The translations under genes were made by a program, and so were the position numbers. This document shows positions 8,880 to 15,983 of a DNA stretch of 24,249 bases, one piece after another. Location: positions 1-24,249 of the IMG/VR virus record IMGVR_UViG_3300009154_000276; one strand, written 5' to 3'. This stretch comes from a virus. The notes below the pieces were generated by a model. The model was not told where the DNA came from. It saw only the letters and a list, made by a program, of their open reading frames with translations, and ran no database searches. The first letter of the stretch is position 1; every line of letters starts with the position of its first letter.

Positions 8880-9018
8880 GCAGTGGCGGAAGACCGCCGA
8901 CTCGACGGGTGTCTCCGCATCTCAGATGGCGAGGACAATCGTTGAGAAGCTCACAGCTCGTGGCTACACACCTTCAAAATGGAAGCAAATCCAGCGATGG
9001 CTGACTCAGGAGGTCTGA
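8770..9018 (+). CDS. Small helical protein, putative DNA-binding (HTH-like)
   Basis: ATG 8770 is chosen over the longer frame from 8734 because AAGGAG (8757-8762) lies 7 bases upstream. The 82-residue product is all-helical: an N-terminal helix, then WFQGLSKEHQDAVLAVREQW, then SASQMARTIVEKLTARGY and a terminal helix KWKQIQRWL. The pattern (W-x-x-L-x-x-E-x-Q, then an Ala/Ile/Leu helix, RGY, and a WL end) matches small helix-turn-helix-like phage proteins that I recall next to phosphoesterases. It overlaps the phosphoesterase gene, suggesting coupled expression. The DNA-binding role is inferred. Confidence 0.7.
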   Translation: MDLATEILESAKPSPASLSWFQGLSKEHQDAVLAVREQWRKTADSTGVSASQMARTIVEKLTARGYTPSKWKQIQRWLTQEV

Positions 9019-10175
9019 CAGGTGACATCCTTTCGGCCGCGGCGGCCGCCGCATCGCCGAAGCCGGCCGCCGACGCAGAACAGGTGACGCAGCGTCGTGA
9101 GGGCGACGTGCTCGAGGCGCGTTCGACGAGCCGCCGCATCAAGACGGTCGATGATCTCCTCCAGCACATCGAAGCCGACTTATTCAAGATGGAGGTAGCT
9201 GCGAGTGAAGCCACGAAGTGGGAGGTCGCCACTGCTGGCGACAACGGCGAGCCAACGGTCACTGAGCTGCACCGCGTCTGGGTGCGGCTCAAGCCCAAGG
9301 CAGGGCCGGGGATCAAGGAAGCCGTCGAGGCGATGATCGCGGCGGCTGGGCTCCCGCGGGCGAAGCAGAAGCCGATCAAGCCAAAAGGGCGTGGCGACCT
9401 CTGGCAAGTTCTCGTCGTCGCCGACGCGCACTTTGGTAAATACGCCTGGGCGAAATCGACGGGCCATGAGGACTACGATCTGTCGCTGGCCGAGAAGATG
9501 GTCGGCGATGCGGGGATGTCCCTGCTAGATACCGGCGACACATATCAGCCAGCCCGCCGCACGATCCTGTTCCTGGGCGACCTGTTCAACGCCGACGGCC
9601 CAGCGGGAAACACGACGGCCGGCACGCCGCAGGACAACGACGGTCGCTTCCAGAAGATGATTCAAGTGGGCTGCGACACGCTCCTGTCGCTGGTCGAGCG
9701 ATCGGCGTCCACCGTTCCGACCGACGTGCTCGTTGTCAACGGGAATCACGACGAGACACTGACGGCCGCGTTCCGCAGGATTCTTCAAGAGCGGTTTCGC
9801 AACGACGGGCGGGTCGCCATCTCGCCGCACTACACGCGACGGCAATACGTCACTCACGGCAGCAACCTGATCGGCGCGGCCCACGGCGACAAGGCGAAGA
9901 AGCGGCTGCCGCAGATCATGGCGATGGAGGCGTCGTCCGAATGGTCGCGGTGCTGGTATCGAGAGTTCCACACCGGCCACCTCCACGCCCAGGCCGCCGA
10001 GCGGTCTATCGAATCGGTGGATTCTGTGGTGCTGCGAACAGCCCCGTCGATCACGCCACCAGACGAGTGGCACTCGGCGAGCGGGTACATCTGCTCACGG
10101 CAGTGCATGGAAACCTTCATCTACCTCCCCGAGGGCGGACTGACCGCCATGCACGTTGCGGGGCCGACACGATGA
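8979..10175 (+). CDS. Calcineurin-like metallophosphoesterase
   Basis: A two-metal phosphoesterase of the calcineurin/Mre11 superfamily. All signature motifs are visible: D149-x-H151 (VADAHFGK), GD201LFN, G-N256-H257-D258-E, H302 in AHGD, and the terminal G-H334-L-H336 (HTGHLH). The first ~130 residues form a separate N-terminal region, with an Ala/Pro-rich linker followed by helices. Substrate is unknown. Phage members are thought to act on nucleic acids or nucleotides, but there is no SbcC-like partner nearby. ATG 8979 overlaps the upstream gene by 40 bases. ATG 8997, with a weak GGAAG 11 bases upstream, is an equally reasonable start. The stop overlaps the deaminase start (ATGA). Confidence 0.92.
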   Translation: MEANPAMADSGGLTGDILSAAAAAASPKPAADAEQVTQRREGDVLEARSTSRRIKTVDDLLQHIEADLFKMEVAASEATKWEVATAGDNGEPTVTELHRVWVRLKPKAGPGIKEAVEAMIAAAGLPRAKQKPIKPKGRGDLWQVLVVADAHFGKYAWAKSTGHEDYDLSLAEKMVGDAGMSLLDTGDTYQPARRTILFLGDLFNADGPAGNTTAGTPQDNDGRFQKMIQVGCDTLLSLVERSASTVPTDVLVVNGNHDETLTAAFRRILQERFRNDGRVAISPHYTRRQYVTHGSNLIGAAHGDKAKKRLPQIMAMEASSEWSRCWYREFHTGHLHAQAAERSIESVDSVVLRTAPSITPPDEWHSASGYICSRQCMETFIYLPEGGLTAMHVAGPTR

Positions 10176-10651
10176 GCGACATCGACCGCCTCCACGACGC
10201 CTGCCGCTACGCCGTGCGGCACTCGCACGACCCAGACACTCAGAATGGTGCCGTGCTGGTGGCGGCCGGCGGCACGGTCTACGCCGCCAACTGCGTCCCG
10301 CCTGGGGTGGGACGCCCAGAGCATCGGCTCGCGCGGCCGTTCAAATACGACTTTATTGAGCACGCAGAGAGGGCGGCGATCTACAAGGCCGCTGAGATCG
10401 GCTTGGAGACGGCGGGGGCAACGCTCTACTGCCCCTGGTTCGCCTGCACAGACTGCGCCAGGGCGATCGTCTCGGCGGGCATCCGCGAGGTCGTCGGCCT
10501 GATCGCCCTCCGCAACGCCACGCCTGCCCGATGGCTGCTCAACGTGGAACTGGCCGAGAAAATGCTTGAGGAGGCCGGCGTCAGCCAGCGGCTGCTGGCC
10601 GGCAGCGTCGGGGTCACAATTCGATTCGACGGGAGGGATTTGCCATGCTGA
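10172..10651 (+). CDS. dCMP/cytidine deaminase-family protein
   Basis: A zinc-dependent nucleotide deaminase of 159 residues, probably converting dCMP to dUMP for thymidylate synthesis. The catalytic H64-A-E66 motif and the zinc pair C92-x-x-C95 (CTDCARAI) are intact, and the N-terminal SHDPDTQNGAVLV matches deoxycytidylate deaminases. ATG 10172 overlaps the phosphoesterase stop (ATGA), and the C-terminus overlaps the kinase gene by 7 bases. The longer frame from 9941 lies over the phosphoesterase gene and is not believed. With the next gene it forms a nucleotide-supply pair. A general cytidine or other deaminase specificity cannot be excluded without the allosteric residues being compared. 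Confidence 0.92.
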   Translation: MSDIDRLHDACRYAVRHSHDPDTQNGAVLVAAGGTVYAANCVPPGVGRPEHRLARPFKYDFIEHAERAAIYKAAEIGLETAGATLYCPWFACTDCARAIVSAGIREVVGLIALRNATPARWLLNVELAEKMLEEAGVSQRLLAGSVGVTIRFDGRDLPC

Positions 10652-11184
10652 TCGGACTCTGCGGGCCGGCTGGAGCCGGTAAGAATACGTTGGCGAATTT
10701 TTTAACTGATTCAAACGGCGGCCCGTTCGCTCAGGTTGCCTTCGCCGACCCACTCTACGAGTGCGTCTCGGCGATCACGGGCCTCTCCGTCTCACGCCTC
10801 AAGGATCGCGACGTGAAAGAGGCCGTCATCCCCTGGCTCGGCAAGTCGCCCAGGCAGTTGCTCCAGACCCTCGGCACCGAGTGGGGGCGAGGCACCGTCC
10901 ACCCCGAAATATGGATTCGCATCGCGATGGAGCGTGCAGCCCACCACTTGACCTTCAATGGCGTTGTCATCACCGACGTTCGGTTCGACAACGAGGCACA
11001 GGCCATCGTTGACGCGGGCGGCGAGGTCTGGCGGGTCGCACGCCCAGGCTGGCGGTGCCTTGCCGACGAATCGGCCGCGCACTCAAGCGAAGCTGGGGTG
11101 AGCGACCATCTGATCACCAGAACCATCGACAATTCGGGCTCCCTGGATGACCTCAAGCTGCAACTCAACGCTGCTACAATTTAA
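10645..11184 (+). CDS. Deoxynucleoside monophosphate kinase
   Basis: A 179-residue P-loop kinase that would phosphorylate dNMPs with ATP. Walker A is G7-P-A-G-A-G-K13-N-T15. Motifs typical of the phage dNMP kinase group (related to T4 gp1) are QLLQTLGTEWGR, then VVITDVRFDNEAQAI and the following G-G-E-V-W-R-V strand. A C-terminal HxSE-like region (AAHSSEAGVSDHLI) is also usual in the family. The ATG follows GGGAGG and overlaps the deaminase by 7 bases. Acting after the deaminase, it fits a dNTP-supply role. The Asn in the Walker A motif instead of Ser/Thr before the final Thr is a tolerated variant. Confidence 0.9.
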   Translation: MLIGLCGPAGAGKNTLANFLTDSNGGPFAQVAFADPLYECVSAITGLSVSRLKDRDVKEAVIPWLGKSPRQLLQTLGTEWGRGTVHPEIWIRIAMERAAHHLTFNGVVITDVRFDNEAQAIVDAGGEVWRVARPGWRCLADESAAHSSEAGVSDHLITRTIDNSGSLDDLKLQLNAATI

Positions 11185-11206
11185 ATAGGCTACCGGCCTA
11201 TATTTT
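11185..11206 (+). terminator. Weak hairpin with short T-run after the kinase gene
   Basis: ATAGGC (11185-11190) pairs with GCCTAT (11196-11201) around the loop TACCG, followed by ATTTTG. It starts directly after the kinase stop codon. The 6-bp stem and four Ts are weak for an intrinsic terminator, so an attenuator between the nucleotide cassette and the fibre array is as likely. Confidence 0.35.
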
Positions 11207-11224
11207 GTCGTCGCGGAGTCGCAG

Positions 11225-11533
11225 ATGAGCAGCGAATCTTTCGTCGAGGCCGCGTTTCGCGTGGCCGAGCGTTTCGGCGTTCCCCTTGTCCTTCTGGCGG
11301 TTGTCCTATGGTTCGCAAGGGACGCGGCCGTGACGCTCCACAGCACGGTCTTGGTGCCGATCGTGAAGTCGCACACCGAGTTTCTGGACTCGACTCGAGA
11401 GACTCTGGACGAGATCGGAAAGACGCAAATGAAGCAGGCAGAGACGCTCCAGGCGATTGCCGCCGACCAGCACGAGATCAAGGCCGCAGTGGTCAAAAAG
11501 ACCGGGCAGCATGGCGAATCAGCCACGAACTGA
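11225..11533 (+). CDS. Small single-span membrane protein (possible holin-like)
   Basis: 102 residues. After an amphipathic N-terminal helix, one hydrophobic segment spans about residues 17-35 (FGVPLVLLAVVLWFARDAA). A charged helical C-terminus follows, with heptad-like spacing (LDEIGKTQMKQAETLQAIAADQ). The arrangement resembles single-span holins or other small phage membrane proteins with a coiled-coil tail. No endolysin is next to it, so a lysis role is not proven. GGAG lies about 6-9 bases before the ATG. It is the first gene after the hairpin at 11185 and opens the fibre array. Confidence 0.6.
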   Translation: MSSESFVEAAFRVAERFGVPLVLLAVVLWFARDAAVTLHSTVLVPIVKSHTEFLDSTRETLDEIGKTQMKQAETLQAIAADQHEIKAAVVKKTGQHGESATN

Positions 11534-11542
11534 GGTGATGCT

Positions 11543-11908
11543 GTGGCAAATTTCAGCCAGCTTCCAGGTGAATTAGGGCTAACTTTTATACCTGGAGACG
11601 AATGTTCAATCGCAGTGAACCTGCAAAGGTCAGTCGCCGGCTACACGTTCACGTCATTTATCTATCAGACCGACACTTCTACAACGGGCGGCGGGACGGG
11701 CCTGCTGAACAGCATCGGGAAGACGGTCGTGGCCCCGACGATTTCGATATCTAGCACCACTGCTGGGTCGATGATCGTCGGACTTTCAGAGGCCCAGACT
11801 GGGGTTCTTTCCCCAGGAACCAACTACCGCTGGTTCCTTCGGTGGGTCGCCCCCGGCGACATTACTCGCACGATTGTTAGCGGCACCGTCACGCCAGTGG
11901 CCCCATGA
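11543..11908 (+). CDS. Small beta-sandwich tail protein, paralogue of the gene at 15367
   Basis: 121 residues starting with GTG (GGTGA motif just upstream). The sequence is all-beta and shares a pattern with the protein at 15367: an N-terminal G-D/S-x-x-S-x-x-[IV]-x-[FL] strand, GY-[TF]-x-x strand, SIGL/NIAL-like strand ending in S-E/D-x-Q-T-x-x-L-x-x-G-T-Y/N, then W-x-L-x-W-x-[AT]-P-G and a final R-T-x-x-S-G-T-V strand. I recall this pattern from phage baseplate or fibre-associated proteins (BppU N-terminus-like), but naming is tentative. The stop overlaps the next start (ATGA). Confidence 0.7.
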   Translation: MANFSQLPGELGLTFIPGDECSIAVNLQRSVAGYTFTSFIYQTDTSTTGGGTGLLNSIGKTVVAPTISISSTTAGSMIVGLSEAQTGVLSPGTNYRWFLRWVAPGDITRTIVSGTVTPVAP

Positions 11909-14265
11909 GCGACATCTCTGTCACAGTCACGAACGCCGGCGCGACCGGCGTCTCCGTCGTTAACGGAGATGCGTTCAATACCGTTGTTGGCGACGGCGGC
12001 TCTGTGAATGTTTCGATTGGCGAAGTCACTCCCGGCAACGGAACGATCGTATCCGGCACGCTGACAATCAACAGTGTTGTTACGCTGCCAGCAGGCTCGT
12101 CGGCGTATGTGAAGAACGACGCCGGGACGGCCTATGCGGCGAAGCTTGACATCGGCCTGCCGGCGGGGCCGGCGACGAGCATCAACATTGGCAACACAAC
12201 GACCCTGTCTCCTGGGTCGAACGCCACCGTATCTGGCGTAGCCAATGGCAGCAACCTCACGCTTTCGTTTGGAATTCCTCGAGGTGCCAGCGGACTCAAC
12301 GGCGCTACGCCAAGTTTCTCCATAGGAAACGTGACGACTGGCGCGGCCGGATCGTCCGCGTCTGTCACTGCAACGACCGCCAACAGCGGAGCAAATGTCA
12401 CCCTAGACCTAACGATCCCACGCGGCAATCAGGGCACGAACGGGACGAACGGGACGAACGGCACGAACGGGACGAACGGTGTTACGCCGAGCTTCGCCAT
12501 TGGCAATGTGACGACTGGTGCAGCCGGATCGTCTGCGGCGGTGACGGCAACAACAACAAATAGTGGGGCTAACGTCACGCTAGACCTGACGATCCCGCGA
12601 GGGGATCAGGGCGTCAACGGCACAAACGGAACGGACGGAACGTCATTAACGCTTTCCGATGCCACGCCAGCCAACCTCGGGACGGCCTCTGCGGGAAGCA
12701 GCAACCTCGCAAGCAGAAGTGATCACACGCACGCGCTGCCGATTATCGCATACGCGAACCTGTCTGGCGTGCCCAGCAACTTCCCGACAAACACCACGCT
12801 CGTCTCGGGTTTGTCTGCTGGGTACGCGACCATCAATCACGGCCACAACTACGTTCAATCATTCAACAACTTGACTGGCAACCTCACGCTGGTGGCAGGA
12901 AGCAACGTCACGCTGACTGCAAACGGCTCGACCCTCACGCTGTCCAGCACTGGCGGGCTCGGTGCAAACGACTCAATCGATGGCGGCGACTACGTCGGGG
13001 AAATCTTCAACGGAATCACGATAACGTCGCAGCCTCTCAGCGCCAGCTCTGCGACGGCCGTTGTCTCATGGTCGTCGCAAACTTCGCCTTCTAATCTGAC
13101 CGTTTCGGGCTTGTCTTATGCAAATGGCGCATTTTTCGCGCTTGGAACCGGCAAAGTTGCAACATCGTCAAATCTGTCGGCGTGGACTAGCGCGAACCTC
13201 CCGCAGAACTTTGCTGCATCGGAGATGTCCTACGGCAATGGGGCGTATGTTGCTGCTGGTAAATCTTCATCCGCAGGCGGCATACCGTTCCCGGTCGCTA
13301 GGAGCACTGACGGAGCAACATGGTCATCTGCGTCTGGCGACACTTCTTTCAGCTACGACTTTTCTTCTATTGCATATGGCGGCGGCCTGTTTGTCGCAAT
13401 GCTGCAAGCACAGGCAAACTCGACGTACATCGTCAATTATTTCACGTCGCCAGATGGTTCGTCGTGGACGATGCGATCGATGCCGTACAACTCGGGGAAC
13501 GCGGTGCGAACCAGCGCGGTTTCTGACATTGCATATGGCAACGGCGTTTTTGTTGCCACTGTAAATTCAGTGAATCTTGACACTCGGTCTAATGTCCACA
13601 CGCAATATCTGACCAGCACCGACGGACTGACTTGGACGATTCGAGATTTGCCTTCCGCTTGCTGGAGTGGCGGCATTGCGTTTGGCAATGGCGTGTTTGT
13701 TTTGCTACCGCTTGCTGTTGGGAATCCTTACCCAGAAACAACTAACACTCTCTATACGTCAACAAATGGCGTGACATGGACTGCCGTGACGCTACCAGTG
13801 GCGAACTATTGGTCGCGCGTCAGATGGTGCGGCGGTGCGTTTGTGGCAACGAGGGGTGCTTTCGGTGTTGGAACCGGAACCGGCACAGACGTTATATGGA
13901 GTAGCACCGGGGCGTCGTGGACGCTCGGGTCGCTGCCGTCCTCTGGCGATTGGTTCTACGTCGCTGGTGGCGGCGGAACGGCTCTCGTAGCGTCGTCGTC
14001 GGCAATGGCAAAAGCGACTGTCGCGGCAGGCTCTGTCTCGTTTTCGACGGCAGCGACGATAGCGGGCGGGGCGACGTTGACGTATCAGTGGCAGGTCAGC
14101 ACAGACACCGGCTCGACTTGGTCGAACATCAGCAGCGCGACATCATCAACGCTGTCTCTTAGCGGCCTTACGATCAGTGATAGCGGCAAGCGGTATCGAT
14201 GCGCGATTTCCGCAACCGGCTCGGCTACCGCCTATACCCAACCAGCCATCCTCACGGTCACCTAG
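11905..14265 (+). CDS. Large tail fibre with collagen-like stretch and beta-propeller
   Basis: 786-residue fibre or adhesin. N-terminal Ser/Thr/Gly-rich beta region (residues 1-130), two copies of a 59-residue repeat (135-252) with a GTN collagen-like insert at about 177-191, a fibre motif DHTHALP near 272, and a Gly/Thr-rich shaft to about 380. Residues 400-690 hold six to seven units with [ILV]-x-[YF]-G-N-G-x-F-V-A then S-x-D-G-x-T-W, Asp-box-like, as in sialidase-type beta-propellers. The last ~78 residues (from about 709) are Ig-like, with YQWQVSTDTGSTW and GKRYRCAIS. ATG overlaps the previous stop. A host-surface-binding role is inferred from these modules. No enzymatic residues are recognised. 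Confidence 0.85.
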   Translation: MSDISVTVTNAGATGVSVVNGDAFNTVVGDGGSVNVSIGEVTPGNGTIVSGTLTINSVVTLPAGSSAYVKNDAGTAYAAKLDIGLPAGPATSINIGNTTTLSPGSNATVSGVANGSNLTLSFGIPRGASGLNGATPSFSIGNVTTGAAGSSASVTATTANSGANVTLDLTIPRGNQGTNGTNGTNGTNGTNGVTPSFAIGNVTTGAAGSSAAVTATTTNSGANVTLDLTIPRGDQGVNGTNGTDGTSLTLSDATPANLGTASAGSSNLASRSDHTHALPIIAYANLSGVPSNFPTNTTLVSGLSAGYATINHGHNYVQSFNNLTGNLTLVAGSNVTLTANGSTLTLSSTGGLGANDSIDGGDYVGEIFNGITITSQPLSASSATAVVSWSSQTSPSNLTVSGLSYANGAFFALGTGKVATSSNLSAWTSANLPQNFAASEMSYGNGAYVAAGKSSSAGGIPFPVARSTDGATWSSASGDTSFSYDFSSIAYGGGLFVAMLQAQANSTYIVNYFTSPDGSSWTMRSMPYNSGNAVRTSAVSDIAYGNGVFVATVNSVNLDTRSNVHTQYLTSTDGLTWTIRDLPSACWSGGIAFGNGVFVLLPLAVGNPYPETTNTLYTSTNGVTWTAVTLPVANYWSRVRWCGGAFVATRGAFGVGTGTGTDVIWSSTGASWTLGSLPSSGDWFYVAGGGGTALVASSSAMAKATVAAGSVSFSTAATIAGGATLTYQWQVSTDTGSTWSNISSATSSTLSLSGLTISDSGKRYRCAISATGSATAYTQPAILTVT
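12307..12660 (+). repeat. Two direct 177-bp coding repeats in the fibre gene
   Basis: Unit one starts at 12307 and unit two at 12484. Both encode a TPSF[SA]IGNVTTGAAGSS block and end with LDLTIPRG followed by a collagen-like N/D-Q-G stretch. Protein identity is high while many third codon positions differ, so this is an older duplication kept in frame. Confidence 0.85.
12433..12477 (+). repeat. Five 9-bp tandem repeats encoding Gly-Thr-Asn
   Basis: Five contiguous GG[CG]ACGAAC units give (GTN)5 in the fibre, a collagen-like Gly-x-x run. A shorter version (NGTNGTDG) recurs at the end of the second 177-bp unit. The 9-bp length keeps the reading frame, so slippage would change shaft length without a frameshift. 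Confidence 0.9.
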
Positions 14266-14269
14266 ACAC

Positions 14270-15208
14270 ATGGCTAATAAAGTAAAACCAGCGCGGTCGT
14301 GGGTGGCAAACTATGTGCCAACCGTGCTTGACGCCAACGAGCTGGCGATCAACTGGGTGGACGCGAAGGCGTACACGAAAGACCCAGGCGGCAACATTGT
14401 CAGCATCACTCTCGGTGGTGGCAGCAGCGGTGGCGGTGGTGCCGACGCTGTGCTGCGGGCATTATTCGTCCCCGCTGCGCCAACAAGCGTGACGGCAAGT
14501 GCCGGCAACGCACAGGCAGTCGTGTCGTGGACTGCGCCAACCGTTTTGTCGGTCACGCCAATCACTGACTATGTCGTGCAGTTCAGCAGCAATTCCGGTT
14601 CTTCGTGGACAACTTTTGATGATGGCAGCAACACGTCAACAAGTGCGACTGTCACTGGGTTGACCAATGGCACTGCGTATGTGTTCAGAGTGGCTGGCGT
14701 GAACGGCGTGGGCGTCGGGAGCTACTCCACGGCATCAAATTCGGTGACGCCGAGTAACGCAGTGTTCCGCGCGATCCCGACTCTGACGAGCAACACGTCG
14801 GATGGAACGGCAGAGGCAAACACGGTTGGCGGTGGTGCTGTTTGGAATTTGTTTGACGGCAGTAGCAGCGAATACAACACGGCACGAAACGGCTCGGACA
14901 CGCCAAAGAGGTATTTTCAATACACGTTCGCCGGTGGCGTAAAGTCTTACATCGGCGGCTACACGTTCACTGGGATGGGCAGCAGGGACTACAGCATTGG
15001 CGGGTGGGAGTTTTCGGGTAGTAACGATGGATCGACGTTCACGCTGCTTGACTCGCAAGTCATCTCATGGCAAAGCGGCGGGCAAACGAAGTCTTTTACG
15101 CTGGCGTCACCGGCGAATTACTCGACTTATCGATGGACTCTTACGCCTGACGGCACGAGCGACTCGTTTGCTGGCCTGAGTGCGGTGCAGTTAAACGCTG
15201 TGTCGTAA
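14270..15208 (+). CDS. Fibronectin-III fibre protein with discoidin-like C-terminus
   Basis: 312 residues from ATG 14270, four bases after the previous stop. The longer frame to 14177 lies over the large fibre and is not used. N-terminus MANKVKPARSWVANYVPTVLDANELAINW is a probable attachment module (about 1-60, ending in a Gly-rich hinge). Residues ~64-165 are a fibronectin type III domain (AAPTSVTA, VSWTAPT, ITDYVVQFS, ATVTGLTNGTAYVFRVAGVN). Residues ~165-312 look like an F5/8 type C (discoidin) sugar-binding fold: GGYTFTG, W-E-F-S-G-S-N-D-G-S-F, RWTLTPDG. A homologous but divergent pair of domains recurs at 18335. Predicted host-receptor binding. Confidence 0.78.
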   Translation: MANKVKPARSWVANYVPTVLDANELAINWVDAKAYTKDPGGNIVSITLGGGSSGGGGADAVLRALFVPAAPTSVTASAGNAQAVVSWTAPTVLSVTPITDYVVQFSSNSGSSWTTFDDGSNTSTSATVTGLTNGTAYVFRVAGVNGVGVGSYSTASNSVTPSNAVFRAIPTLTSNTSDGTAEANTVGGGAVWNLFDGSSSEYNTARNGSDTPKRYFQYTFAGGVKSYIGGYTFTGMGSRDYSIGGWEFSGSNDGSTFTLLDSQVISWQSGGQTKSFTLASPANYSTYRWTLTPDGTSDSFAGLSAVQLNAVS

Positions 15209-15211
15209 AGC

Positions 15212-15370
15212 ATGAACGACAACGAAACCATCACCGTCGCCCTTGCCTACGCGGCTCTCGCGTTGGTCGGCCCCGTCATCCTTACGCGGTTGCTCCAGTG
15301 GGCCGAAAGCGACGAGGCGCAGAATCTGGCATATGAGATCGGCATGGCAATTGAGGGGGCGACACGATGA
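15212..15370 (+). CDS. Small membrane protein, 52 aa
   Basis: Short gene from ATG 15212, three bases after the previous stop, to a stop overlapping the next start (ATGA). The product begins MNDNETITVALAYAALALVG. A hydrophobic helix covers about residues 7-28, followed by a charged amphipathic tail (QWAESDEAQNLAYEIG). It sits directly before the small beta-sandwich gene, just as the membrane protein at 11225 does. No family is recognised. Holin-like or membrane-anchoring roles are guesses. Tight coupling on both sides supports it as real. Confidence 0.6.
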   Translation: MNDNETITVALAYAALALVGPVILTRLLQWAESDEAQNLAYEIGMAIEGATR

Positions 15371-15693
15371 GCAGCACATACAGCTTGCTACCCGGCACAA
15401 TGAATCTTGCCTTTAAGAAGTCTGGAGACTTCTCGACTCTGATCGACTTCGACGGCACTACTCTCGTCGGCTACACCGTAACGGCGAGCATGACGAGCCT
15501 CGTCACTGGTACTACCGTGATACCATTCTCGACGACGATCACCGACGCCTCCTCTGGTCAAGTCAACATCGCACTCACAGACACGCAGACCGCCTCTCTC
15601 GCCGCTGGCACCTACGGCTGGCAACTGGGTTGGACGGCACCCGGCAGCGTGCAGCGGACTGCTCTGAGCGGCACCGTGGAGGTCTACGCATGA
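15367..15693 (+). CDS. Small beta-sandwich tail protein, paralogue of the gene at 11543
   Basis: 108 residues, all-beta: LPGTMNLAFKKSGDFSTLIDF, then GYTVTASM, NIALTDTQTASLAAGTYGW, LGWTAPGS and RTALSGTVEVYA. Each block corresponds to one in the protein at 11543, although sequence identity is modest. GAGGGGG lies upstream, the start overlaps the previous stop (ATGA), and the next gene starts the same way, so the three genes here are a coupled set. Baseplate or fibre-attachment role is inferred from family resemblance and neighbours. Confidence 0.72.
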   Translation: MSSTYSLLPGTMNLAFKKSGDFSTLIDFDGTTLVGYTVTASMTSLVTGTTVIPFSTTITDASSGQVNIALTDTQTASLAAGTYGWQLGWTAPGSVQRTALSGTVEVYA

Positions 15694-15965
15694 CGCAGAT
15701 CACGGCGAGTGTTTCGTCGCAGCCGATCACGGCGACAGTCAACGCCTCGGGGAACATCTCCGCGAGCGTCGGCTCGTCTGTCGTGACGGCAAATGCTGGC
15801 GGTGGCATCGGGCCGCAGGGGCCAGCGGGCAATGCTGGTGCTGGTCTCGGAGACCTTGTTGATGTGAACTTGTCGAGTGTGCAGGACGGTGATGTTTTGC
15901 GGTATGGCGCGACGAAGTGGCACAACGTCAACGAAATTCAACTTACAGACGGCGGAAATTTTTAG
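15690..15965 (+). CDS. Short collagen-like fibre protein
   Basis: 91 residues from ATG 15690, chosen because GGAGGT lies 6 bases upstream and ATGA overlaps the previous stop. The longer frame from 15630 reads over the upstream gene. The N-terminus is a repetitive Ser/Thr/Val beta region (ITASVSSQPITATVNASGN), followed by collagen-like GPQGPAGNAGAGLG, then a fibre motif DLVDVNLSSVQDGDVLRYG and W-x-N-V-N. Such DGDVLRY segments are usual in phage fibre shafts. It parallels the front part of the large fibre at 11905, as a miniature version lacking the adhesin domains. Confidence 0.7.
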   Translation: MTQITASVSSQPITATVNASGNISASVGSSVVTANAGGGIGPQGPAGNAGAGLGDLVDVNLSSVQDGDVLRYGATKWHNVNEIQLTDGGNF

Positions 15966-15983
15966 TCCAAGGAGGATTTTGCG

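Noticed and set aside
11225-11533. Firm holin call for the small membrane protein
   Set aside because: No endolysin or spanin is adjacent, and a single hydrophobic segment alone is not specific.
12433-12477. CRISPR-like short repeats
   Set aside because: The 9-bp units are contiguous without spacers and encode Gly-Thr-Asn in frame within a fibre gene.
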